Source: Acidobacteria bacterium 28-1 (GTDB taxonomy: Bacteria > Acidobacteriota > Blastocatellia > Pyrinomonadales > Pyrinomonadaceae). Taken from it: a DNA stretch of 44,996 nucleotides. The translations under genes and the position numbers were made by a program. Location of the stretch: NCBI GenBank assembly GCA_002050365.1, contig MWYZ01000035.1:1-44996 (forward strand), read 5' to 3'. The notes under the pieces were generated by a model. That model was not told the DNA's origin and made no database searches. It worked only from the letters and a program-made list of their open reading frames with translations. Numbering within the stretch: the stretch's first letter is position 1; every line of letters starts with the position of its first letter. Positions 16,986 through 24,178 of this stretch are shown piece after piece.

Positions 16986-17698
16986 CTCTCGTCTGTAATA
17001 CGCACCAAATCTTGATAATCTTCAGTTTCATCTTCAGCAAATTGCGGCTCGAAACGAATTTTATTAGCGACTTGGGAAAAGTTTTTGTCCGTCTGCCCGG
17101 GCAGAATTTCGGGCGGCAGCAATTCTTCGGGCGGCACGAAAGACGGCACATCGTATTGTCCGCTTTGTGAAGCGTCTTTGCGGACGAGTTCGGCAATATC
17201 ACCCAAATCAATAAAGAAATCGGCGACATCAATCAAGCGCGGCGCGGTGTTCGAACGAAAACCCGCGACTTCAACCCGGCAGCCTTTATATGCAATCGCG
17301 TTCAAAGCATAGACAAAATCTTCGTCGCCCGAAACAAGCACGGCGGTGTCGTAGCGCCCCGCCAGCGAGAGCATATCAACTGCGATTTCCACATCGAGAT
17401 TTGCCTTGCGCGTTCCGTCATAAAAAGTTTTCAATTCTTTCTGCACGACGCGAAAACCATTACGCCGCATCCACAACAAAAAACCTTGCTGACGTTCTGC
17501 ACCCGCGTCAACGCCGGTGTAAAAAAAGGCGCGAAGCAGCCTGCCATCGCCGAGAAGCAGACGCAGGAGTTTGTTGTAATCAATATCTATGTTGTGAAAA
17601 CGAGCGGCGTGAAAAAGATTATTTCCGTCAATAAAAACCGCGACGCGCCCGCGATGCCCAAACTGCCAAGACGAATTGGCAGACATATCAAACTGCAT
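16982..17698 (-). CDS. NYN domain (LabA/DUF88-like) putative ribonuclease
   Basis: The NYN domain covers most of residues 15-160 and has the acidic residues expected at a PIN-like active site: FIDGNNLFHAA, LDVEIAVDML and VLVSGDEDFVYAL, followed by GCRVEVAGF. Proteins of this type are metal-dependent RNases or RNA-binding regulators, and LabA homologues act in clock output in cyanobacteria. The C-terminal 80 residues are acidic and Pro-rich. It starts a two-gene operon with DUF2203. The start ATG at 17698 is followed by 14 residues before the first strand (RVAVFID). No ribosome site stands out. Confidence 0.9.
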   Translation of the reverse strand: MQFDMSANSSWQFGHRGRVAVFIDGNNLFHAARFHNIDIDYNKLLRLLLGDGRLLRAFFYTGVDAGAERQQGFLLWMRRNGFRVVQKELKTFYDGTRKANLDVEIAVDMLSLAGRYDTAVLVSGDEDFVYALNAIAYKGCRVEVAGFRSNTAPRLIDVADFFIDLGDIAELVRKDASQSGQYDVPSFVPPEELLPPEILPGQTDKNFSQVANKIRFEPQFAEDETEDYQDLVRITDER

Positions 17699-18126
17699 TG
17701 CTGAAACCTTCTTTGATAAAAATTTTATGCTAAATCGAACTGCAGTTGACCGACTAAAGGCAAACAGAAATTTGTTTAATTAATTGCTTAAAAAATAAAA
17801 ATGTAGATCGAATATCAACTTATAATTTATAATCGAAATTTGATTGATCGTTAGCTTGCAAAAAAAGTATCTTACCGTTTTATAAAATTAAATTTGTTTC
17901 CGTTTTTTCTAAAAATGTAACCGCAGTCGAATAAAATAAGTATTTATAGTTTGCCTTTTTGCCTGCCTGTCGGTCAAGCGAAATTTTTAAGCGTGATATT
18001 TGTTCTTGAATGTATAATGGAAAAATTATGGAAAATGCACATTCTGATGAATATGAAGCGCTAAGGTTTCGGAAGATTTAATTTGGGAAACGTTACGACG
18101 GTTAATAATCTGTCACAATTTACAAA
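17699..18126. other. Divergent intergenic region with no clear gene
   Basis: This AT-rich stretch separates the NYN gene (minus) from rlmB (plus). A perfect TATAAT lies at 18013-18018, followed by a 17-codon frame (18028-18081, starting MENAHSDEYEALRF), but no -35 is correctly spaced and the peptide is too short to support. An imperfect inverted repeat with GATCGAAT and GATTGATC ends lies near 17808-17850. I see no RNA gene. Confidence 0.4.
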
Positions 18127-18153
18127 GTGTTCGCGTCTGCCTTGGCATCTTTT

Positions 18154-19035
18154 ATGAAGAAAAAGTCGAGAGTCGAGAGTCGGGAGTCGAGAGTAAAAAG
18201 CAAGGAAACGGGAATCGAGCGAAGAAAATCTTCTTCCACCGATTCTCGAATCTCGACTCCCGACTCTCGACTCATTTACGGAGTGCTGCCGGTTTTGGAA
18301 GCCTTACGCGCTGAAAATCGACGCATCGAAAAAATCATCGTTGCCGAAGGCGCACACGAAAAACGGTTGGCGGAGATATTATTTTTAGCGAGAAAAAACG
18401 GCGTTCCTTTTCAAAAAACCGCGAAAGAAAATTTGTCAAAGTTGGTTGAAAACGGCGCAAATCATCAAGGCGTAACAGCATATATCGCGTCGGCAGATTA
18501 TTATCCAGCCGAAAAACTTTTGGGCGAAATTTATCAAAAATTGGAAACCGACGAAAAGCCTTTAATTGTAATTTTAGACGGCGTAGAAGACCCGCGAAAT
18601 TTCGGCGCAATACTTCGAGCAATCGAATGCGCCGGCGCGGACGGTGTTTTTATTCCCGAACGCCGCGCCGTCGGTTTAACCGAAACCGTCGCCAAGTCTT
18701 CGGCGGGCGCCGCCGAATATGTTAAAGTTGCGAAAGTTACAAATCTAAATCGCTTGATTGATGAATTAAAAGAGCATAACATTTGGGTTGTCGGCACAAG
18801 CGGCGAAGCGGGAACGGATTATACCGATTGGGATTGGCGCATGCCGTGCGCTTTAATTTTAGGCGGCGAAGGCAAAGGCTTGCATCGCTTGACGGCGGAA
18901 AAATGCGACGCGCTGGTAAAAATTCCGATGCGCGGACGAATAGAATCTTTGAACGTTTCGGTGGCGGCGGGCGTTATACTTTTTGAAGCGATTAGACAAC
19001 GAGTTCAAAGTTTAAAGTTCAAGGTTCAAAGTTAG
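18154..19035 (+). CDS. rlmB: 23S rRNA 2'-O-methyltransferase, SpoU/TrmH family (RlmB-like)
   Basis: This is a SAM-dependent RNA ribose methyltransferase. The N-terminal substrate-binding domain starts near LIYGVLPVLEALRAENRRIEKI, and the SPOUT domain has LDGVEDPRNFGAILRAIECAG, LILGGEGKGLHRL and the trefoil-knot motif IPMRGRIESLNVSVAAGVILFEA. RlmB modifies G2251 of 23S rRNA. TrmH-type tRNA specificity cannot be excluded, but the N-terminal domain favours RlmB. About 40 residues before the true domain are Ser/Arg/Glu-rich (SRVESRESRVKSKE) and come from heptamer repeats, as do the C-terminal QSLKFKVQS and the stop codon. I chose the ATG at 18154; a GTG at 18127 is also possible. Neither has a clear ribosome site. 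Confidence 0.9.
   Translation: MKKKSRVESRESRVKSKETGIERRKSSSTDSRISTPDSRLIYGVLPVLEALRAENRRIEKIIVAEGAHEKRLAEILFLARKNGVPFQKTAKENLSKLVENGANHQGVTAYIASADYYPAEKLLGEIYQKLETDEKPLIVILDGVEDPRNFGAILRAIECAGADGVFIPERRAVGLTETVAKSSAGAAEYVKVAKVTNLNRLIDELKEHNIWVVGTSGEAGTDYTDWDWRMPCALILGGEGKGLHRLTAEKCDALVKIPMRGRIESLNVSVAAGVILFEAIRQRVQSLKFKVQS
18165..18273. repeat. Inverted heptamer arrays inside the rlmB 5' coding region
   Basis: GTCGAGA-type units at 18165-18194 are complementary to ACTCTCG/ACTCCCG-type units at 18245-18273, giving arms of about 28 bases around a 50-base loop. Neither array contains a stop in the rlmB frame, so they are translated as a basic/acidic, low-complexity N-terminal tail. Confidence 0.85.
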
Positions 19036-19037
19036 AA
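19003..19037. repeat. Heptamer array (GTTCAAA type) at the end of rlmB
   Basis: Five units (GTTCAAA, GTTTAAA, GTTCAAG, GTTCAAA, GTTAGAA) encode the last residues of RlmB, and the final unit supplies the TAG stop at 19033-19035. The sequence type is the same as the array at 14995-15057, 4 kb away. Confidence 0.85.
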
Positions 19038-19087
19038 CCGTACGGTTAGCCTGAATTTTAACCTTTGAGCTTAAAACGATAAAAAAT

Positions 19088-19648
19088 ATGTTTTGCCAAA
19101 AATGCGGGACAAAAAATCCCGACAACGGAAAATTTTGTAGAAGTTGCGGGACGGATTTAGCCGTCGTGTCCGAATCGAAAGGATTAAACTTGCAACCTTC
19201 TGAATACTATATTGACCGCAAGGGTAGAGTCCGCTCTAACAACCCGGATGATCTTTGGACCGCGGGTTTGAGAAATACCATAATGGGCGTTGGATTTCTT
19301 ATCGTTTCAATAGTTTTGCTTTTAACCAATGTGGCGGGCGGACGCGCCTGGTGGTGGGCAATGCTATTTCCCGCATTTTCTTTATTGGCAAGCGGAATCG
19401 GAAATCTTTCCAAGGCGAAACGGCTTGAAAAGAAAAATTCGCAAAACGAGTTTCAAACCGAATCGCCCGCGTTGTTTGCTCAACCGCCGTTAAATCCAAT
19501 TTTGCCGCCCTCGCAAACTGATTATATCGCGCCCGATTCACGCTATAAAACAGGCGAACTCGTGCCGCCAAGCGTAATTGAAGGCACAACGCGCCATCTG
19601 GAAATAAATTCCGAAGGCGACACGATGACTTTGCCGCAAAAGAAATAA
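19088..19648 (+). CDS. Zinc-ribbon membrane protein of unknown function
   Basis: The first 25 residues form a double-CxxC zinc ribbon (MFCQKCGTKNPDNGKFCRSC). A linker and two hydrophobic spans follow (about 58-80 and 84-103), then a polar Pro-rich tail of about 75 residues. This zinc-ribbon plus two-span layout is common in soil bacteria, but I do not recognise a named family. The start ATG follows the rlmB stop by 52 bases, so the genes may be co-transcribed. Its stop codon is three bases from the stop of the convergent beta-propeller gene, leaving no room for a separate terminator. Confidence 0.75.
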   Translation: MFCQKCGTKNPDNGKFCRSCGTDLAVVSESKGLNLQPSEYYIDRKGRVRSNNPDDLWTAGLRNTIMGVGFLIVSIVLLLTNVAGGRAWWWAMLFPAFSLLASGIGNLSKAKRLEKKNSQNEFQTESPALFAQPPLNPILPPSQTDYIAPDSRYKTGELVPPSVIEGTTRHLEINSEGDTMTLPQKK

Positions 19649-19651
19649 TTT

Positions 19652-21877
19652 TTATTTTCTAACCAAAATTCTCGCGTTCCCGACATTTCCATTTGCGTCG
19701 TAGACGCGCAAAGTAATCGTATATTCGCCCGCATTTTTCAGCGGAACTTCCAAACTGTAACGCTCCTTCTGACCGTCTGATATTCCATCATCAGAATAAA
19801 CCGCTTGCCATTCGCCGCCGTTGACGCTGAATTCTGCATTCTGCAAATAACTTGACGAATCGCTCGCTTCAAACGCGATTCGCGCTCGGTCGCCGACGAC
19901 TTGCGGTGTTCCGATTGCCGCAACCGTCGGCGCAGCGTTGTCAATTTCAACCGGTTCACTCAGTTTCTCACTTGAAAGAAATTGTTTCAGAGGGTTTGAA
20001 GGTGAATCATTCGCCGTGATTTTGAAAATATAAAGACCGTCGGCGAAAGCCAGACCGTCAATCGAAATAAAGTTTTCGCGCATATTTTCGCGCAATAATT
20101 TGAAATCAGTTTCGCTCGTCTCTCGAAAATATACAGCGTATTCAATTCGGTCGCCGTTGCGGTCTTCCGCCGTCCATTGCAACGCGCGCGCTCCGCGTTG
20201 GAAAATGCGGCGCGGCGGAATGTTGGCGGCAGGCGGCAGACCGAAAGCAATCGGGTCAATGCCGGAATTTTCGATATTCGGGTCGAGTTGAATCGGCGGA
20301 TTTGCAACTAATCCGACGTTGGCGGGCAAAATTTGAATCGAAAGAATTTCCGGCGCGATGTTTCTGGCTAAATAAGAAACATTAACTTCATATAGCATCG
20401 GCGAGGAATTTGAAAAAATACTATTGTTAAGTCCGCTGTTAAATGAAATTTGCTGCTGCCCTGCATTTGCTGAATTTTTAAAAGTTGCCCGCCATTGTAA
20501 AAATCTCGCTTTCGGACTTTGAACTTGTGCGCCTTTCTGGTCTGTCAAAGTCGCGCTCCAATCGCTCCACGTTTCATTCGGCTTTTCGGTGTTTCCGCTT
20601 CTGGTTTGAACCGTCACATTTCCATTTGCACGCCACCAAATTCTGCCCCACGCCGCGCTTGTTTTCGCATTCAAAACCGACGATTCATAACTTCCTTCCG
20701 CAACTGATTCCGCGCCGAAACGATAAAGTTTGGCTTGATTGCTCGATGTCGCGTAAAAACTCGAACCGAAAGTTTTTATCGTGGAAATTTGTCCTTCATT
20801 CGATTGCAAAATCAGAGTTTCGCATCCGTCGTTGCCGACGCTGTAGATTCTGCCTTTGTCGGAAGTTCCGACGAAAACGCCGTTGCCCATTTGATTTACC
20901 GCGATTGAAAACGCAGTAACGTTTGGCGAATTCCAAATAACATCGCTTCCGCCGTCCGGCGAAATTCGGTAAACGACCGATTTTGCAGCGGATAAATCAT
21001 AACGACTTTTCGGCGGCGGTTCGGTTACAAGCGAATTTGTCGAATCAGTTGGAGGCGGCAGCGTTTCGGTGGTGGTCGTTGTAGTGATAGATGAACTTGT
21101 CGTCTTTGAAGCGGAAGCCAAATCGCCCAATGCCAGCGCGTAAATAGAACCATCGCTGCCAACGGTTAAATCGTGAATTTCTCTCAAACTCGAATCGAGC
21201 AGCGCGAACGGTTTTCCGTCAGGCGCAAACCGTAAAACCAAACCGTTTCCGTCAGTTCCCGCGTATAGATTTCCTTGTTTGTCAGTCGCCAAAGAAATAA
21301 TATGCGTTTCGCTCGTATCGAATAAAAGGGAAGTTTCGGGTTTGGCATTTACTGATTTAACCAGATAAATCTTGCCGTTTTCGCCTGTTCCAACTGCCAA
21401 CGCGCCATCGCTCAAAACCGCCAAAGACCAGATATATTTTTCTTTCGGCTCGAAGAAAACAACTGCATTGCCGCTTTGCTCAACGCGATAAACTTTACCG
21501 TCAGGCGACGTTCCCGCATACAACGCGCCGTCTCGTCCGATTGCCAAAGCTGAAACATTTAACTCAGCCAAATCCGCAAGCAATTTTCCATTGCCGCTCG
21601 AATCAACGCGAAAAATTCTGCCATCGCTGCCGGTTCCCAAATAGACATTTCCCGAAGCGTCAATCGCGCTCGACCAAACGTAAGATTGTTCAGTTTTGAA
21701 AACTTCCGTTAATTTTGGCGCAAGCGTAATCGCGCCCGTGTTCGTTATCGAAACGCCTTTCGCATCGCCTTTCAAAACTTCGGCGCGGGTGTTGATTGAC
21801 CAAATCTCAGGCTCGCTTGCAGAAACCGTAAAAACAAACAAAAAAATGTATGCAATAAGAATATAAAATCGCTTCAT
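19652..21877 (-). CDS. Secreted beta-propeller protein with C-terminal Ig-like domain
   Basis: A signal peptide (MKRFYILIAYIFLFVFTVSA) leads a 741-residue secreted protein. Residues 60-410 carry propeller strands with repeated GNVYLGTGSDGRIFRV, GALYAGTSPDGKVYRV and GNLYAGTDGNGLVLRF patterns, broken by a Thr/Pro-rich loop (about 265-292). A beta-rich middle section follows, then a C-terminal Ig-like domain (about 650-741) with EFSVNGGEWQAVYSDDG and ITLRVYDANGNVG. The family resembles propeller sensor proteins but lacks any kinase domain. It may bind a ligand or another protein at the cell surface; no catalytic motif is visible. It is convergent with the zinc-ribbon gene and has a 200-bp upstream gap before it. 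Confidence 0.82.
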   Translation of the reverse strand: MKRFYILIAYIFLFVFTVSASEPEIWSINTRAEVLKGDAKGVSITNTGAITLAPKLTEVFKTEQSYVWSSAIDASGNVYLGTGSDGRIFRVDSSGNGKLLADLAELNVSALAIGRDGALYAGTSPDGKVYRVEQSGNAVVFFEPKEKYIWSLAVLSDGALAVGTGENGKIYLVKSVNAKPETSLLFDTSETHIISLATDKQGNLYAGTDGNGLVLRFAPDGKPFALLDSSLREIHDLTVGSDGSIYALALGDLASASKTTSSSITTTTTTETLPPPTDSTNSLVTEPPPKSRYDLSAAKSVVYRISPDGGSDVIWNSPNVTAFSIAVNQMGNGVFVGTSDKGRIYSVGNDGCETLILQSNEGQISTIKTFGSSFYATSSNQAKLYRFGAESVAEGSYESSVLNAKTSAAWGRIWWRANGNVTVQTRSGNTEKPNETWSDWSATLTDQKGAQVQSPKARFLQWRATFKNSANAGQQQISFNSGLNNSIFSNSSPMLYEVNVSYLARNIAPEILSIQILPANVGLVANPPIQLDPNIENSGIDPIAFGLPPAANIPPRRIFQRGARALQWTAEDRNGDRIEYAVYFRETSETDFKLLRENMRENFISIDGLAFADGLYIFKITANDSPSNPLKQFLSSEKLSEPVEIDNAAPTVAAIGTPQVVGDRARIAFEASDSSSYLQNAEFSVNGGEWQAVYSDDGISDGQKERYSLEVPLKNAGEYTITLRVYDANGNVGNARILVRK

Positions 21878-21980
21878 AAATCAATAATTGAAATTAACAC
21901 AATTCAACGCAGACTAATGCAAATTAATCTGCGCCTTAATCAAACAACTCATTATAAATAAAATTATCAGGCAGTTATTG

Positions 21981-22067
21981 ATGGTTCTATTTTCCTTAAT
22001 TTTTTGTTGCCAACAAACCTCTGACGATAAAGAAAAGCGCAAAAACGTGAAAACCAATGCTCAATAA
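21981..22067 (+). CDS. Possible 28-residue lipoprotein-like peptide or remnant
   Basis: The frame would read MVLFSLIFCCQQTSDDKEKR and then eight more residues: a short hydrophobic start, a Cys pair and a charged tail. It resembles a lipoprotein signal followed by almost nothing, so it could be a peptide-release lipoprotein or the decayed front of a larger gene. It lies between two minus-strand genes and has no clear ribosome site. Confidence 0.18.
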   Translation: MVLFSLIFCCQQTSDDKEKRKNVKTNAQ

Positions 22068-22083
22068 ATCTCCAATACTTCAA

Positions 22084-23103
22084 TTAAATACCGACAAACT
22101 TTGCGTAAAGAGAACGCGCCGTCGTTCTATCATCCGTTCCGCGAATGATAGCGCGGGCATCGCTGAAAACGGTCAACTCAAATTCGCCGACAGTTAGACG
22201 CAAAAGATATTCGTTTTGTTTCACTTCGCCTAGATTTTTTAATTTTTCCGCTAAGTTCAATAAGTTAATCTGTGTCGGTTTCGGCGGATAAATCTGTACG
22301 GCATTGCGCCCGCAGAGAACGGCGGAAAATTCAGAGTTTTCGGCTTCGAGAAACTCAAAATTCATTTGCCCGCAAGTTTTGCAATCAATGTTTGGTCTGC
22401 CTAATTTTATTTTGCGCCAATCGTTCTGCCACACGTCGAACTGCAGCAAAGACTCGTGCAACCGCTCAAAATTTCCCGCCAAAATTTTCAATGCTTCGGT
22501 GGTTTGCACGGCTGAGATTGTCGAGATAATCGGCTGAATCACGCCCGCTGTATCGCACGTCGGAGAGCTTCCCGCGCCCGGCATTTCTTCAAAAATACAG
22601 CGCAGGCACGGTGTTGCGTTCGGAATAACGGTCATCGTTACGCCGTAGCTGGAAACTGCCGCGCCGTAAATCCAAGGCTTTTTTAGTTTCACGCAAGCGT
22701 CGTTAATTAAATAGCGCGTTTGAAAATTGTCCGTGCCGTCAAGAATTAAATTGCAATCTTTTATTAAATTCTCGATGTTTGAATGATTGACATCGGCGAC
22801 AAAGGCTTCGACTTCAATTTCAGAATTGATTTCCGCCAAACGTTTTTTTGCCGCGATTGCTTTCGGCAATTTTTCCTTCGCGTCTGATTCGCTAAATAAA
22901 GTTTGTCTTTGCAGATTTGAAAATTCGACAAAATCGCGGTCAACAATTCGCAAAAATCCAACGCCGGCGCGAGCAAGAGTTTCAGCGTGTGCCGCGCCGA
23001 GCGCGCCACAGCCGATTATCAGAACGCGAGATTGAAGAAGTTTTTCTTGTCCTGCTTCGCCGATTTCCGAGAATAAAATTTGGCGACTGTAACGCTCGTT
23101 CAT
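22084..23103 (-). CDS. E1-like adenylyltransferase, ThiF/MoeB/HesA family
   Basis: This enzyme would adenylate the C-terminal Gly-Gly of a ubiquitin-like sulfur carrier (ThiS or MoaD). It has the nucleotide loop IIGCGALGAAHAETL (about 30-44), the catalytic-Arg region DFVEFSNLQRQTLF, the Asp motif LDGTDNFQTRYLIND, two zinc CxxC pairs (CLRC, CKTC), and the conserved Cys of SPTCDTAGVIQP. About 80 residues beyond the E1 core (ending TARSLYAKFVGI) resemble the C-terminal tail of Bacillus-type ThiF. No thiS, thiG, moaD or moaE is adjacent, so thiamin and molybdopterin roles cannot be separated. It is divergent from a secreted-protein gene, with a shared upstream gap of about 60 bp. Confidence 0.88.
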   Translation of the reverse strand: MNERYSRQILFSEIGEAGQEKLLQSRVLIIGCGALGAAHAETLARAGVGFLRIVDRDFVEFSNLQRQTLFSESDAKEKLPKAIAAKKRLAEINSEIEVEAFVADVNHSNIENLIKDCNLILDGTDNFQTRYLINDACVKLKKPWIYGAAVSSYGVTMTVIPNATPCLRCIFEEMPGAGSSPTCDTAGVIQPIISTISAVQTTEALKILAGNFERLHESLLQFDVWQNDWRKIKLGRPNIDCKTCGQMNFEFLEAENSEFSAVLCGRNAVQIYPPKPTQINLLNLAEKLKNLGEVKQNEYLLRLTVGEFELTVFSDARAIIRGTDDRTTARSLYAKFVGI

Positions 23104-23163
23104 AAAAAACTATTTTCTTTCAAAATTATAATTTGATACGATGCGGGTGAATTTAACAAGTCT

Positions 23164-23898
23164 ATAAAAAAACTACTTCTAATAATTTTAATTATCCTTT
23201 TGAATTTGACGTTTGCTTTTGGGCAAGATTTCAAATTTCCAACCGATTCCGATTATCCGCAACTCGAAAAATACGGACAGAAAATCGAAGATTTTGTTCC
23301 GAAAAATTGGGCGACGGTTGCTAAAGCGTTTGGCGATTTGAACGGCGATAAAATTCCGGATTGCGCCTTCGTGATAAAGGGAAATGACAAGAAATTCCTC
23401 AATAAAAATGACGGCTTGGGCGTTCCTGAATTTGACACTAATCCTAGAATGCTGATTATTTTGTTTAAAAATGCGGCTGAGAAACGCTACGAAATTGCCG
23501 AACAAAACAACACATTTATAATGATTCCCGATTCGCCGACGATGTCTGAACCGTTTCAAGCGGTGAAAATAAAAAACGGCGTTCTCCAGATGAATTTTGA
23601 AATTTGGTATAGCGCGGGAAGTTGGGGAACTTCGCAATCAGTTTATAAATTCAAATATATAAACAATGAATTCGCTTTAATCGGCGCAGATAAAACCGAA
23701 TCTATGAGAAATACGGGCGAAACGGAAACTCGAAGCTACAATTTCCTGACTAATAAAATGAGCGTAACAACCGGCAATTACGACGAAAAGGTAAAGAAAA
23801 AAGTTAAATGGAAAACGTATAAAATTGATAAAGTAAAAACCTTTCGCACTTTTGTAAAACCTTTCGATTGGGAAATTGAGCAGGACTATTTTTTGTAA
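23164..23898 (+). CDS. Secreted protein of unknown function with apparent ATA start
   Basis: From 23164 the frame gives KKLLLIILIILLNLTFAFGQ after the first codon, a standard signal peptide cleaved near AFG. The mature part has a DLNGDKIPDCAFVIKG segment like a calcium-binding FG-GAP or dockerin-type loop, and a beta-rich domain (LQMNFEIWYSAGSWGTSQ, VYKFKYINNEFALIGAD). It matches a common type of small secreted proteins. No ATG, GTG or TTG lies between the upstream in-frame stop (23134) and the TTG at 23200, and that TTG would cut off the signal peptide. The natural start position carries ATA. Either ATA is used, the start has been lost, or one base is wrong. Confidence 0.6.
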   Translation: MKKLLLIILIILLNLTFAFGQDFKFPTDSDYPQLEKYGQKIEDFVPKNWATVAKAFGDLNGDKIPDCAFVIKGNDKKFLNKNDGLGVPEFDTNPRMLIILFKNAAEKRYEIAEQNNTFIMIPDSPTMSEPFQAVKIKNGVLQMNFEIWYSAGSWGTSQSVYKFKYINNEFALIGADKTESMRNTGETETRSYNFLTNKMSVTTGNYDEKVKKKVKWKTYKIDKVKTFRTFVKPFDWEIEQDYFL

Positions 23899-23924
23899 TT
23901 TCATTCAGCAGTTAGAATTCCTTA

Positions 23925-24155
23925 TCAGTTGAAAAATTGAGTTTTAAATTTAGTCGAACAAAAAATTGATAACTTTGCGGTTGGCGAGGCTTGAATCTGA
24001 ATCATAAGCATCAGTCGGCTCGTCAATTCTGCTTCGTTCAGAGGCGAGTAGGTATAAGCCATCGTTTTGAGTTTGGAAGTGCAAAACCGACAGTGAGCGG
24101 AAGCAATGGAAACAGCCGCGCCGCAATTCGGACAATTGAGTGCTTCGATTTTCAT
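23925..24155 (-). CDS. Small zinc-ribbon protein, possibly frameshifted
   Basis: The protein starts MKIEALNCPNCGAAVSIASA and has two CxxC pairs (CPNC, CRFC), typical of small zinc-ribbon proteins of this phylum. After SKLKTMAYTY the frame continues for 36 residues with an unremarkable hydrophobic/polar sequence. The +1 frame over the same stretch ends in an acidic tail (RSRIDEPTDAYDSD...) that looks more protein-like, so a one-base indel is possible. It starts 23 bases after the aroDE stop on the same strand and is probably the last gene of that operon. Confidence 0.5.
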   Translation of the reverse strand: MKIEALNCPNCGAAVSIASAHCRFCTSKLKTMAYTYSPLNEAELTSRLMLMIQIQASPTAKLSIFCSTKFKTQFFN

Positions 24156-24178
24156 AAATTTTAAGTTTGAAGGATGGG

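Noticed and set aside
18013..18081. TATAAT with a 17-codon frame upstream of rlmB
   Set aside because: The -35 is missing at normal spacing, and the peptide is too short and featureless to call.
20485..20919. Plus-strand frame of 144 codons inside the beta-propeller gene
   Set aside because: It is Arg/Cys/Phe-rich and typical of an antisense shadow. The minus-strand gene shows clear repeated propeller strands.
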